This document shows, one piece after another, positions 8,907 to 19,200 of a stretch of DNA of 64,000 bases (position 1 is its first letter; the number at the start of each line of letters is the position of its first letter). The notes beneath the pieces were generated by a model, which saw only the letters and a list, made by a program, of their open reading frames with translations, ran no database searches and was not told the DNA's origin. The translations under genes were made by a program, and so were the position numbers. This DNA comes from Bacteroidota bacterium (GTDB taxonomy: Bacteria; Bacteroidota; Bacteroidia; B-17B0; Aurantibacillaceae), in assembly GCA_013697245.1 (NCBI GenBank), contig JACCXH010000044.1, forward strand, positions 109,860-173,859, read 5' to 3'.

Positions 8907-9536
8907 ATGGCAAACACAGATTGGTCAAAAGCATTAAAACCTTTATTGGATAAATACAAAGGTAAAGCACACCCTTTAGAATACAAAAATATATATCAAT
9001 TAGTAGTAATGGTTATTCTATCAGCGCAGGATTCAGATAAGAACATTAACAACCTTGCCCCTGCCCTGTTCAAAGCGTTTCCAAATATGAAAGCGCTGGC
9101 AACTGCAACCGAAAAAGAATTGTTTGAATTTATAAGTAAAGTTAGAAATTTTGGAAATAAAACCAAGTGGCTAATGACATTAGCAAAAACGCTTAAAGAA
9201 GATAAGAATATTCCTTTAACGATGGAGGCTTTGATCGAACTACCTGGTATTGGACGAAAATCTGCCAATGTTATTATGCGCGGTGCCGGTATAAAAGCCG
9301 AAGGCGTTATTGTTGATTTGCATGTTGTGCGCGTTGCGCCGCGAATTGGAATTGCCACAGGAACTGATCCAAAAAAAATTGAAAAACAAATTATGGAAGT
9401 TATTCCTGAAAAAGACTGGGGCGAAATTGGCATGGCAATTTCTTTTTTAGGAAGAGAGACCTGCAGACCAACACATCCACATCACCAGGATTGCCCGATA
9501 AGCAAACACTGCGCTTACTTTAAAGCCAATCATTAA
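8907..9536 (+). CDS. nth: Endonuclease III-like DNA glycosylase/AP lyase
   Basis: Base-excision repair enzyme of 209 residues. The helix-hairpin-helix is LPGIGRKSANVI with catalytic Lys118, followed by the catalytic Asp in VDLHVVRVAPRIG. The C-terminal iron-sulphur loop reads C186-RPTHPHHQD-C196-PISKH-C202. In the standard C-X6-C-X2-C-X5-C pattern the second cysteine would be residue 193, but here it is His. The cluster is therefore either ligated by three Cys and one His or is weakened. The substrate pocket otherwise looks normal. It may belong to a Bacteroidota subfamily of Nth-like enzymes; activity on oxidised pyrimidines is inferred from the family. Confidence 0.9.
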   Translation: MANTDWSKALKPLLDKYKGKAHPLEYKNIYQLVVMVILSAQDSDKNINNLAPALFKAFPNMKALATATEKELFEFISKVRNFGNKTKWLMTLAKTLKEDKNIPLTMEALIELPGIGRKSANVIMRGAGIKAEGVIVDLHVVRVAPRIGIATGTDPKKIEKQIMEVIPEKDWGEIGMAISFLGRETCRPTHPHHQDCPISKHCAYFKANH

Positions 9537-9656
9537 TTTTAAATATCTTACGAGATTGAACACAGATGACGCTGATTGAACGGATCTTCACCGATTAAAT
9601 ATCTGATCATCTGTTTTATCCGTCAGATCAGTCTTCTATCTCGTTTTATAAAACAC

Positions 9657-9688
9657 AAAAGGCCGGCATACACAACCGGCCTTTTTTT
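9657..9688. terminator. Bidirectional terminator between nth and hsp20
   Basis: AAAAGGCCGG pairs with CCGGCCTTTT around a 9-base loop and runs into T7 on the plus strand. It lies between convergent genes. Confidence 0.8.
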
Positions 9689-9706
9689 CGAATAGCGTGT
9701 TTAAAA

Positions 9707-10153
9707 TTATTCGATAGTGATCTGTTTTTTTGGCTTTAGCCTCGAGTCTTCCCGTTTTCCAACTGTTAAGGATAACAAACCATCCTTGTAATTTGCATTT
9801 ATCTTTTCAACATCGGCAGTTTCCGGTAAAGTAAATGCGCGTTTAAATGAACCGTAGTGAAATTCTCTACGCGTTAATTTTTCATTCTCTTCGCTTTTTT
9901 CTTCTGTACGTTCTCCGCTTACTGTAAGCACACCGTTATCTACTTCAACTTTAAAATCTTTTTTGTCCATGCCCGGCACTGCCAAATCTATCTTAAAATC
10001 TTCAGCACGTTCTTTAATATTTACCGAAGGCATCCAGTGCATTGGTTCGTCTTTCCATAAACGATCTAAAGTATCATTAAAAAAAGATGGAAAATCAACA
10101 GAACGCTCTAAGTTGCTTAAACCGTTAAGGTTTTTAAATTTTATCAGTGTCAT
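9707..10153 (-). CDS. Hsp20/alpha-crystallin small heat shock protein
   Basis: ATP-independent holdase chaperone of 148 residues that keeps unfolded proteins soluble in the cytosol. The alpha-crystallin domain spans about 38-140: PSVNIKERAEDFKIDLAVPGMDKKDFKVEVDNGVLTVSGER, then REFHYGSFKRAFTLPE and the A-x-x-x-n-G-L-L motif (ANYKDGLLSLTVGK). The C-terminal I-x-I anchor is ITI. The N-terminal arm has WMPSVNI. It appears monocistronic. Upstream there is a TTTG followed 20 bases later by a poor box, so no heat-shock operator can be named. Confidence 0.95.
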   Translation of the reverse strand: MTLIKFKNLNGLSNLERSVDFPSFFNDTLDRLWKDEPMHWMPSVNIKERAEDFKIDLAVPGMDKKDFKVEVDNGVLTVSGERTEEKSEENEKLTRREFHYGSFKRAFTLPETADVEKINANYKDGLLSLTVGKREDSRLKPKKQITIE

Positions 10154-10359
10154 AATTTTATTTTTTTAGGTTAAACTCTTTGTTTTTTTAGTTTAGGCGC
10201 CTGTTAAATTATCATCAAATCACATTCCACGAAACAAAACGTGACAAAACATGTAGATTTTCACATTTTTTTAGAAATGTTCAATGAAAAAATTTCAGGC
10301 TTAGCTTAATATAAAAGTCATTATGGCATTTCTATAAAAAAATTAAACAGATCTTTTAT

Positions 10360-10367
10360 TAGATTTG
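10360..10367 (+). promoter_or_regulatory. TAnnTTTG box before the MFS gene
   Basis: TAGATTTG is a perfect box 19 bases before ATG 10387. No good upstream TTTG is present. Confidence 0.35.
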
Positions 10368-10386
10368 AAAGTTATTTCTTACAAAT

Positions 10387-11586
10387 ATGATAGGCCGCAC
10401 AATTTCTTTATATAAAACTTCCTTTACGGGCCTTTCCAGAGAAACCTGGCTTCTTTCACTTACCATGTTAATTAACCGAAGCGGCACAATGGTTGTTCCG
10501 TTTATGACACTTTACCTTACTAGTAAAGAAATGGGCCATAGCTTAAGCGATGCCGGAATAGTGATGGGCCTGTTTGGTTTAGGTGCCATTATAGGCGCAT
10601 TTTTTGGTGGCAGGTTTACTGATAAGATAGGTTTTCGTAAGGTGCAGTTAATTACACTTTTTTTTGGCGGTATTTTATTTATTGTTCTTGGGCAAATACA
10701 TTCCTTTTCGCTTATTTGTTTGTTCACTTTTTTATTAAGTTTTGTGAACGAAGGATTTAGGCCGGCTAATTCATCGGCCATTGCATTTTATAGTAAACCC
10801 GAGAATAGAACGCGCTCATTCTCACTTAACCGCTTATCTATTAACCTTGGTTGGGCTGTTGGTGTTTCTATTGGCGGGCTAATTGCAGCCTATAGTTATG
10901 AATTATTATTTTGGGTAGACGGGCTCACTAATATTTGCGGTGCCATTGTTTTATTTTTCTTTTTAAAACCAGCAAAGATCTCCACTAAAACCGAAGTTAA
11001 AAAAGAAGAAGTGCCTATTTCTCAATCTGCCTACAAAGATAAAAAATATCTATTTTTCATTGTTTTAGTAACGCTATTTGCTTTTTGTTTTTTTCAGTTA
11101 TTTACAACCGTACCAAAATATTTTCGCGACAATTTATTTTTAAGCGAACGTTATATCGGTTTTATCATGGCCTTTAATGGACTAATTATAGTTTGTATTG
11201 AAATGGTGTTGATCTATATTTTAGAAAAGAAGAACAGGAACATGTTCTTTATTCGTTTTGGTTTAATAATGTGTGCCATGGCTTTTTTCTCATTATTATT
11301 GCCGGGTAACGCAAAATTGATAACACTTATCATGATCTTATTTATTACCATTGGCGAGATCACATCAATGCCATTTATGAATTCGTTTTGGATCAGTCGC
11401 ACGAACGAAAAGAACCGCGGACAATACGCAGCTTTATATACCATTGCCTGGGGCACCGGGCAAACACTTGGGCCATTTTTTTGCTCGAAGTTAGTAGAGG
11501 CAAGCAGCTTTACTGCTCTCTTCATTGTTTTAGGAAGCGTTTTACTTTTAACAGCCTATGGCTTTTACAAATTAAGCCGCAATTAA
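10387..11586 (+). CDS. Major facilitator superfamily transporter
   Basis: Inner-membrane secondary transporter of 399 residues with about 12 predicted helices. The loop 2-3 signature GAFFGGRFTDKIGFRKV (about 69-85) is the MFS A-motif. The N-terminal segment RSGTMVVPFMTLYLTSKEMG resembles YfcJ/MdtH-like drug efflux and unassigned MFS proteins. The central cytoplasmic loop (about 198-215) is charged. Its substrate cannot be inferred; a drug or metabolite exporter is the family default. It stands alone with a strong terminator downstream. Confidence 0.88.
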   Translation: MIGRTISLYKTSFTGLSRETWLLSLTMLINRSGTMVVPFMTLYLTSKEMGHSLSDAGIVMGLFGLGAIIGAFFGGRFTDKIGFRKVQLITLFFGGILFIVLGQIHSFSLICLFTFLLSFVNEGFRPANSSAIAFYSKPENRTRSFSLNRLSINLGWAVGVSIGGLIAAYSYELLFWVDGLTNICGAIVLFFFLKPAKISTKTEVKKEEVPISQSAYKDKKYLFFIVLVTLFAFCFFQLFTTVPKYFRDNLFLSERYIGFIMAFNGLIIVCIEMVLIYILEKKNRNMFFIRFGLIMCAMAFFSLLLPGNAKLITLIMILFITIGEITSMPFMNSFWISRTNEKNRGQYAALYTIAWGTGQTLGPFFCSKLVEASSFTALFIVLGSVLLLTAYGFYKLSRN

Positions 11587-11590
11587 AATC

Positions 11591-11622
11591 AAAAGCCACT
11601 ACTTTTATAAGTAGTGGCCTTT
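11591..11622 (+). terminator. Terminator after the MFS gene
   Basis: A perfect 10-bp stem, GCCACTACTT (11595-11604) with AAGTAGTGGC (11609-11618), has a 4-base loop, A-rich upstream and CTTTAATT downstream. Confidence 0.8.
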
Positions 11623-11990
11623 AATTAAGGATATCATTTTTAAAAGATATCCTATTTCGTTCACCGTATCCCACCTGTGCTTTTGCGCTGATGTCGGCTA
11701 ATGGTAGTATATTTTATACCTTTAAACGTTGTTCAGGAACTTCTCCCTCTCCCTGGTATTTTTCAACTCCGGGTAGTTTTAGGTTAATTACATTATTTAC
11801 AATGCAAACCCTGTGCCAAAAAACAAACACTACTGTAAAACAGTAAGTTAATGCTTTACATATTTGTTTTTTTGTGAAATAAATTACTTTTTTTGGGATT
11901 TCTGTGTCAAAAATAATTCCGCATTTTAGATCTACTATCTTTTATGGAAAAAAGAATTAAGAGGCATCTTAATTTAAACGCTCATTCACC
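11623..11990. other. Intergenic stretch with two small palindromes, no gene
   Basis: No coding potential was seen. It holds GGATATC/GATATCC (11629-11652, 10-base loop) just after the terminator and TACTGT-aaa-ACAGTA (11831-11845). The second could be an operator for the gene at 11991, but this is untested. Confidence 0.4.
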
Positions 11991-13262
11991 ATGAAAAATA
12001 ATATACTCTTCATTTTCAGTCTTGGCATCCAACTATCATTTGGACAAAGCTTTTTAAACGGCAATTTTGAAAATAACACTGCCAATGGCGACCAAATAAA
12101 TTTATCGAATGTGGATTGTAATGCAAAACTAAGCGATGTTAATTCTTTTGGTTCATATGGCGATGTGGATATTATTAACTCTTCCTCGTATGGTGGCAGT
12201 GGTGCGCAGGACGGCAAATGGTATTTAGGTTTAACCGGTGGCGGAACCGATATTGTTGCTTTAAGTCTTAATGCGCCTTTAACGGCAGGGAAAATTTATA
12301 CGATATCTTACTATGATAGAAGAACCGGTAGTTATGTGGTATCGCCCATTCAAATTGGGTTATCCACTACCAATAATAATGCCGGAACAATTGTATACAC
12401 CTGCCCGGAATTAGCTGAATTAAATGTATGGACACAACGCACCTTTACTTTTGTGGCACCCAATAACGGACAATATATTACTGTTCAAATGCAAAGCGGC
12501 GATATACAACATTGGGTTAACGTAGATAATTTTATTTTTAATAAGACCAAGTGTGACGGACAGTTAACAATACTTGCATCGGCAACCTCAGTTGGGCTTG
12601 GAAGTTCTGCAACTTTTACTGTGCTAGGCGGTTCAAATTATACCTGGGCAACTGCAGGAACATTAAGCGCATTAACCGGCAGTATTGTTTCAGCTATACC
12701 ACAAACCAATACAATTTATACAGTTAGCAGCCAACAAAAAGGTTGCGCTATTTTAACAGCAACAGTTGCGCTAAATATAATTAAGCCTAATGAAGAAAAA
12801 ACAAAAGACACAGTTATTGTAGAAGAATTGGTTAAAGAAAAAGAGATTGTGTCTGTACTTACTAAAACCCATCATAAAAAAATATTTGGTAAACACAGAG
12901 TTAACGGGCGTAAATTTATTGTGCAGGAATCTATTACCGTTGCAAGCAATTCTATTAAGATCATGGTGTGGGATAAGAACAGAGCTGATGGCGACCAGGT
13001 ATCTTTATATTTGAACGGAGAATTGGTTGTAGAAAAATTTACAGTTACCAAAACAAAAAAAGAAATTATCTTAAATTTAGATCCCGGAAAAAATATGATT
13101 GTGATGTATGCTTTAAATTTAGGTTTGATCCCACCAAACACGGCAGCATTAAGTATTAACGACGGATCAAAACGTGCTAAATATATTACCTTGGTTTCTA
13201 ACCTTAAAAAAAGTGGGGCTCTGGAAGTATTTTATGATCCTTTAGTATATAACCACAACTAA
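11991..13262 (+). CDS. Secreted protein with carbohydrate-binding-like N-terminal domain
   Basis: Unrecognised exported protein of 423 residues. MKNNILFIFSLGIQLSFGQ is a signal peptide. Residues about 20-185 resemble the galactose-binding-like domains of Bacteroidota surface proteins (FLNGNFENNTANGDQ, GKIYTISYYDRR, WVNVDNFIF). Residues about 190-265 look like an Ig/PKD-like module (GSNYTWATAG ... TVSSQQKGC). Residues about 305-420 are a beta-rich domain with VWDKNRADGDQVSLYLNGE and NMIVMYALNLGLIPPNTAALSI, a pattern seen in hypothetical secreted proteins. There is no T9SS sorting domain at the C-terminus, so it may stay periplasmic. Function unknown. Confidence 0.75.
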   Translation: MKNNILFIFSLGIQLSFGQSFLNGNFENNTANGDQINLSNVDCNAKLSDVNSFGSYGDVDIINSSSYGGSGAQDGKWYLGLTGGGTDIVALSLNAPLTAGKIYTISYYDRRTGSYVVSPIQIGLSTTNNNAGTIVYTCPELAELNVWTQRTFTFVAPNNGQYITVQMQSGDIQHWVNVDNFIFNKTKCDGQLTILASATSVGLGSSATFTVLGGSNYTWATAGTLSALTGSIVSAIPQTNTIYTVSSQQKGCAILTATVALNIIKPNEEKTKDTVIVEELVKEKEIVSVLTKTHHKKIFGKHRVNGRKFIVQESITVASNSIKIMVWDKNRADGDQVSLYLNGELVVEKFTVTKTKKEIILNLDPGKNMIVMYALNLGLIPPNTAALSINDGSKRAKYITLVSNLKKSGALEVFYDPLVYNHN

Positions 13263-13280
13263 AAAGGAATAGATTGTTTT

Positions 13281-13733
13281 TTAATTAACGTTTATCAGGT
13301 CAATATCAAATATTAAAACCGAATTAGCGGGAATGCTTCCGGTGGCTTGGGCTCCGTAACCAAGAGCCGAAGGAATTAACAATACACCTTTTCCACCTTT
13401 TTTAAAATAAGGAATGCCTTCCTGCCAACCTTTTATGACAGAATTTAAATTAAATGTAGCGCCAACCGCCGCACTTTGATCGAACACAGTGCCATCTTTT
13501 AAACTGCCTTTATAATTTACTGTTACATTTGAGTTGGCATTTGGTTGAATGCCGGTGCCCTGACTGCTAATAACATAATATAAACCGCTACCAGTTGCAA
13601 TAGCATTTAATTTATTATCCGAAATATAATTGGTAATTATTTTCTCATCAAGCTCTGCCTGATTAGAAATTTTTTTCTTTTTACAGGTAACAAAACTTAA
13701 AACGATAACTGTTATTAATAGGATCTTTTTCAT
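13281..13733 (-). CDS. FKBP-type peptidyl-prolyl isomerase, lipoprotein
   Basis: Envelope-anchored prolyl isomerase of 150 residues. The start is ATG 13733, giving MKKILLITVIVLSFVTC with Cys17 as lipobox cysteine; upstream codons read into the neighbouring gene. The FKBP domain occupies about 58-150: VTVNYKGSLKDGTVFDQS, FNLNSVIKGWQEGIPYFKKGGKG, LLIPSALGYGAQATGSIPANSVLIFDIDLINV, all matching the family core. The segment ahead (IITNYISDNKLNAIATGSGLYYVI) is typical of Bacteroidota FKBPs. It starts 47 bases after the phosphatase gene at 13781 ends, so co-transcription is likely. Confidence 0.93.
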   Translation of the reverse strand: MKKILLITVIVLSFVTCKKKKISNQAELDEKIITNYISDNKLNAIATGSGLYYVISSQGTGIQPNANSNVTVNYKGSLKDGTVFDQSAAVGATFNLNSVIKGWQEGIPYFKKGGKGVLLIPSALGYGAQATGSIPANSVLIFDIDLINVN

Positions 13734-13780
13734 GTTAAAAACATTATATAAACAAATATAGTTCATTTTCTTACAAGATC

Positions 13781-16162
13781 TTATACTCGGATGCCGATAA
13801 CGCAAACATCATCCACTTGCTCTAACGCGCCTTTTCCGCCAACCGGCCAGGCCTTCCAGGCCTCAAAAGCGTTCACTAATTTTTGTCGTTGAACTTCCAT
13901 AGGTGCGTTCGTATTTTCAAGGATCAGTTCAAGCAATTGTTTATACTTGAATTTTTTTCCTCGTGGCCCGCCAAACTGATCAGCATATCCATCCGTAAAC
14001 ATATATATACAATCGCCTTTTTGTAATTGCAAACTTTCATTAACAAATATTTTCCCTTCGCCCAAATAACCACCAATACTTGCTTTGGTAGCTTTAAGTT
14101 CGGTAATAACATTATTTCGTATATGAATCAGAGGACGGTGTGCTCCCGCAAAATTCAATACTTTACTTTCTAAATGTACAGCGCATAAAGCAACATCCAT
14201 ACCATCCTGCACCGCTTTATGTTCATCATTTTTAGCGAAGGAAGAAAAAATAGTTTTATCAAGTTCGGTTAATACGCGTGCGGGATCTGTAATATGTTTT
14301 TCGTTTATGATATGGTTCAAATGATCTACACCTATCACGCTCATAAATGCACCCGGCACCCCATGGCCCGTACAATCAACTGCGGCAAGCATTAATGTAT
14401 CTTTTACTTTTGAGAACCAGTATAGATCGCCGCTCACAATATCTTTTGGTAAATAATAAATAAAATGCTCGGCAAAATACATATTCAATTGGCCTTCCGG
14501 TGGTAAGATTGCTTCCTGAATCCGTTTTGCGTAACGAATACTGTCCATGATCTCTTTTCGTTGCAGTGCGATCTCATCACGGTTGATCTGTATCTGGTCG
14601 TAAGCAGATTGCAATTGTAAATTAGAGCGTTGTTTTAAACGGTAACGGTTAAAGATCAAAAATATGATCACAAATAAAACGATCAAGCCCGCCAGCATCA
14701 TATTTTTTTGAAGACTACTGACTTTTAATTCATTTTCGTGTGCTTCTTGTTGTTGATTTAAAGTAGCGATCTCTGCTGCCTGCTTTTCATTCTTGTACAG
14801 CGCTTCCATCTTCGCGATTTTTTCTGTACTCTCTTTTTTGAAGGCGGTATCTTTTAGGTCAGCATATTGCTTATAATAATCTGCCGATAATTTATACTCG
14901 CCAATTTCTTCGTTATAATGACCTAAACTTTTTAAAGCAACTAATTCTTGTGATACTAAGCTTATCTTTTTTGCGATAGCTAATGCTTCTTCATAATTTA
15001 TCTTTGCTTCTTTTTTTCTATTGGTCACCAAATAAAAATTTGCGCCTTGCACCAGGTAACGGCAAATACCATCCTGGTCGCCAGACTCGCGTTTAAGTGC
15101 CAACGCTTCCACAACACAAACCAAACCTTTTTCGTATTGTTTTTTCCTATAATAAATTTCGGCAATGGACCCCAAACAAACGGCATAATGTTCTTTATGC
15201 CCAATTTGCTGAAATACTTCTTTGGTCTGTTCAAATTTTTCAAGTGCAAGGTCCAACTTACCCTGATCCATTAAAATATTTCCAATATTGTGTCGCACGT
15301 TAGCAAGGTATTCTATATCATTTATACCGGCTAATATTTTTTCAGCATCGTAATAATTATCTAATGCTTTTTGTTCGTTGGGCAGATTGAGATACACATT
15401 ACCAATATTGACCAGGCAACCTGCGAAATCTTTTTTACGGCCCATTGGTTGATATATCTTTTGCGCTTTTACATAATTAGCGATGGCATTTGTAAAATCA
15501 TGGATCTCTTTATAACTGCCACCTATAGCATTATAGCACTTTGCCATGCCATCCGAATCGTTGCGCTGAATATATATGTCGAGACTTAATTTATAAAATT
15601 TTAAAGCCGGGATGTGTTCACCTAAAGATTGAAATGTTTTGGCATAAAAATAAAGATTAAGTGCAAAAGCCTTTGTATTATCCGAAGCGCGGGCTAATTG
15701 CGAAGCTCTTAAAAATAATGGATTGGCCAAACGGAATTTATCATTCCTGGCATGCCAGATGCCGTTAGTATAATTGGCTTCGATTTGCCCGTGAACATAA
15801 TTGGCCTCATTATACATTTTTGTTGCTTCATTATACTGTTTTACTACTGCATCAAAATCACCTTTTGATTCTTTATATCTTGCAAGAGCCATAAAATAAT
15901 CGCCGGAATATTTTTTGTCGCCAGATGCTTTTGCCAGATTATAAGCTTCCTGCAAATAATTTAAAGGAACAATAGTGGTATCCTTTGCGTGAATGATGGC
16001 CAATTTAAGAAGTGTGGAAATACGAGCGGTATCTTTTTGCGTTTTAAGAACCTTTACAAGACTATCCTCTTTTTTAGTTTGGGCGTGAACTGAAAAAAGA
16101 ATACCATTTAAACAAAATAGCAGCAGAACAAGGAAGGTTTGTTTACGAAAAAAGTTTTGCAT
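13781..16162 (-). CDS. TPR-containing SpoIIE-type PP2C serine phosphatase
   Basis: Second TPR-SpoIIE phosphatase, 793 residues. The start is ATG 16162 (MQNFFRKQTFLVLLLFCLNGILFSVHAQ signal peptide); the further upstream ATG only adds six residues. Residues about 25-440 contain many TPR units of regular 40-residue spacing. A membrane helix lies at about 485-507, a coiled coil follows, and the SpoIIE domain fills about 560-793 with KDIVSGDLYW, VDCTGHGVPGAF, MFTDGYADQFGG and QVDDVCVIGI. GDLYW replaces the GDFYW of its paralogues. Sensing is expected on the periplasmic side; the phosphoprotein substrate is unknown. It lies between an FKBP gene and another SpoIIE gene on the same strand. Confidence 0.9.
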   Translation of the reverse strand: MQNFFRKQTFLVLLLFCLNGILFSVHAQTKKEDSLVKVLKTQKDTARISTLLKLAIIHAKDTTIVPLNYLQEAYNLAKASGDKKYSGDYFMALARYKESKGDFDAVVKQYNEATKMYNEANYVHGQIEANYTNGIWHARNDKFRLANPLFLRASQLARASDNTKAFALNLYFYAKTFQSLGEHIPALKFYKLSLDIYIQRNDSDGMAKCYNAIGGSYKEIHDFTNAIANYVKAQKIYQPMGRKKDFAGCLVNIGNVYLNLPNEQKALDNYYDAEKILAGINDIEYLANVRHNIGNILMDQGKLDLALEKFEQTKEVFQQIGHKEHYAVCLGSIAEIYYRKKQYEKGLVCVVEALALKRESGDQDGICRYLVQGANFYLVTNRKKEAKINYEEALAIAKKISLVSQELVALKSLGHYNEEIGEYKLSADYYKQYADLKDTAFKKESTEKIAKMEALYKNEKQAAEIATLNQQQEAHENELKVSSLQKNMMLAGLIVLFVIIFLIFNRYRLKQRSNLQLQSAYDQIQINRDEIALQRKEIMDSIRYAKRIQEAILPPEGQLNMYFAEHFIYYLPKDIVSGDLYWFSKVKDTLMLAAVDCTGHGVPGAFMSVIGVDHLNHIINEKHITDPARVLTELDKTIFSSFAKNDEHKAVQDGMDVALCAVHLESKVLNFAGAHRPLIHIRNNVITELKATKASIGGYLGEGKIFVNESLQLQKGDCIYMFTDGYADQFGGPRGKKFKYKQLLELILENTNAPMEVQRQKLVNAFEAWKAWPVGGKGALEQVDDVCVIGIRV

Positions 16163-16227
16163 GAGAGATTTAAGATACAAAAATACAATTAATCAAGCAA
16201 GGCGTTTCGCAATTCGTCGAATTACTG

Positions 16228-19200
16228 TTAAATACGAATACCAATAATGCAAACATCATCAACTTGTTCAAGCGAACCCCTCCAGTTATTAAATACTTTA
16301 TCAAGAGCCTTTTTTTGCTCGTCCATACTTTCATTTACGTGAGAGATCAAGAGTTCCTGCAGCGGTTTATATTTAAACTTCTTCGCTTTTTCTCCACCAA
16401 ATTGATCGGCGTAACCGTCGGTCAATGCATAAATAACATCACCGGCCATTAAATCAATGGTTTGTTCTTTAAAAGGAATATTATCGCGCTCATGTTTACC
16501 AACCGGCATTCGGTCCGATTTAAGATCGATCAACTCTGTTCCGTTTTCGCCCTTTCTAACTATCCAAACAGGATTGTTGGCAGAAGCATAGTTTAATTTT
16601 TTATTTTTAAAATCAAAAATGATCAAGCTACAATCCATTCCATCTTTGCCGCCTTCCAAACTTCCATCCTGTGATAAAGATTGAATGATACGCTGACGTG
16701 CGTGGTTTAAGATCTCTGCCGGACTGGTTAATTTGCGTTCGTTGATAGCTTCGTTGATACAAGAAATGTTTAACATGCTCATCATCGCACCAGGCACACC
16801 ATGCCCTGTGCTATCTGCGGTTAATAAAGCGAAATTACCATTTACCAATGGCGAGGCCCAATAAAAATCGCCGCTAACAATATCTTTAGGCTTAAAGAAT
16901 AAAAAATAATTTTTAAGGTTAGCATTTAATAATTGATCGCTTGCCAGCAAAGCTTTTTGAATACGCTGGGCGTAATTAATACTATCAACAATTTCTTTTT
17001 GTTTTTCTTCTATTAGTTCTTTTTGTTCAACTACCTCAGCGGTTCTTTCGGCAACTATTTTTTCCAGTTGTTTTTGTTGTGCTCTTAATTGTGCCGTGCG
17101 CCAATTAATAACAGCGTAAATTAAACTAATAGCAATTATCACGTATAAAAAATAAGCTACCCATGTTTTCCACCAAGGGGGATCTATTACAAATTTATAC
17201 TCCAATACGTTACTCCATTTTTGTGAGAGGCCAATTGCTTTTACTTTAAATGTATAATCTCCACAAGGTAAATTGCTATATAACGCTTTATTATCCGGCG
17301 ATGTTGGGCTCCAATCTTTATCAATTCCATCTAACATATATTGATATTGAATTTTATCGGGTGCCGACCAATCTATACCGCTAAAGTGAAATGTCACGTG
17401 GTTGATGTTATACGGTAATTCTAAATTTTTTGGATAATTATAAAAATCGGCCAGGCCATCAAACTTTACTTTTGCCAGGCTCTTTTTTGTTTCGGCACCA
17501 ACTATCATTGGGTGACCGGACTTTAGAGAATCCTGCAAAGCATAAAAATCAATAAAGGTTTGTTCCAGTTCAATACTGTTTAATTGTATGGATGGAATAT
17601 TTGAAGAGAGTTTAAATGTATTAAGGTTTAACATGGTGAGCGCTTTACCATTTCCCCACCAGGCATGGTTCTTACTATCCAGCAAAGCACTGTTCTGGAA
17701 AAAATTATTTGCTTTTAAACCGCTAGATGTTGTATAGGCCTGAATCTGGAATGCTTCTGTTTCTACTGAATCTTTAGAGCCTGAAGACGTTATTTTTTTT
17801 GAAGTTCTTACAATATAATTTAATCCATTCTCGGTAGCTACCCATAAATTCTTTTTTTCATCTTCCAATATGGATGTAACAATGTTGTTGCTTAAACCAT
17901 CTTTTTCGGTAATCTTCGCGAAATCCACCTGACGGCCACATAATGAATTTTTGCTTGACCAAAATAATCCCTGACCATCGGTACCAAACCAAATATTTCC
18001 TTTTTCATCTTCGAAAATTGTTTTTATATAATCGTTACCAAGTCCTTGTTTTCTTGTATAATATTTAAAGAACTGTCCGTCAAATTTACAAGCCCCGCCA
18101 CCATCTGTACCAAACCAAATATTGCCACAACCATCTGTTCGGATGCACAAAACAGTATTGTTGCTTAAACCTTCTGTCTCTGAAAAAGTAGTGAAGGAGG
18201 TTCCATCAAAACGTGAAGCACCGTTACCATCAGAACCAAACCAGATATTACCGTTACTATCTTCCTCCAAGGATAAAATATAATCGCTACATAAACCTTC
18301 CTGTTCAGTATAGTTTGAAAATGTTTTTCCATCAAATTTAATGGCACCGCCACCATCAGTACCAAACCATAAATTACCGGCCTTATCGGATAAGATACAT
18401 TTTACATAATTGCTGCTTAAGCCTTCTTTCACACCACAATGCATAAAATTTTTTCCATCATAGCTGATTACACCATCGCCATAGGTGCCAAACCAAATTG
18501 TACCATCTTTCGCTTCAAGAATTGATCTTACTGTATTGCTTCCTAAACCTTCTTTACCCGTATAATGTGTAAATAATTTTCCGTCATAACGGTTAGCACC
18601 CCCACCATATGTGCCAAACCAAACATTGCCGGCATCATCTTCGAGCATGGACTTAACGTAGTTGTTACTTAAACCTTCATTCTCTGCAAAATAAGTAAAT
18701 GTTTTTCCGTCGAAACGATTTGCACCGCCACTATATGTACCAAACCAAATATCGCCCGACCTATCTTGCAGGATCGATAATACACTATTATTACTTAAGC
18801 CCTGCGCTTCTTTATAATGTTTAAATGATTTACCATCAAATAAATTTACACCACCTTCATCAACACCAAACCATAAATTGCCATCCTTATCTGCTAACAT
18901 GGATAGAACAATGTTATTGCTTAAACCTTCGTTCTCTGAAAAAGTAGTAAACGACTTTCCATCGTAACGACTAAGTCCGCTGCCATTTGTACCAAACCAA
19001 ATGTTGCCATCCTTATCTTCTAATACGCCTCTAACCGAATTATTACATAAACCCTCTTTCTCGGTATAATTCGTAAATGTTTTTCCATCGTAGCTGCAAG
19101 CGCCACCACCATTGGTACCAAACCAAATGTTATCTTTTTTGTCTTGAATAATTGATAATACCGTGTTGCTGCTAAAACCTTCTTTTTCTGAAAAGCGTGT

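Noticed and set aside
9541..9656. Repeat with CAGATGA/GATCAG motifs between nth and hsp20
   Set aside because: Only weak, degenerate similarity among short words; not enough to call an element.
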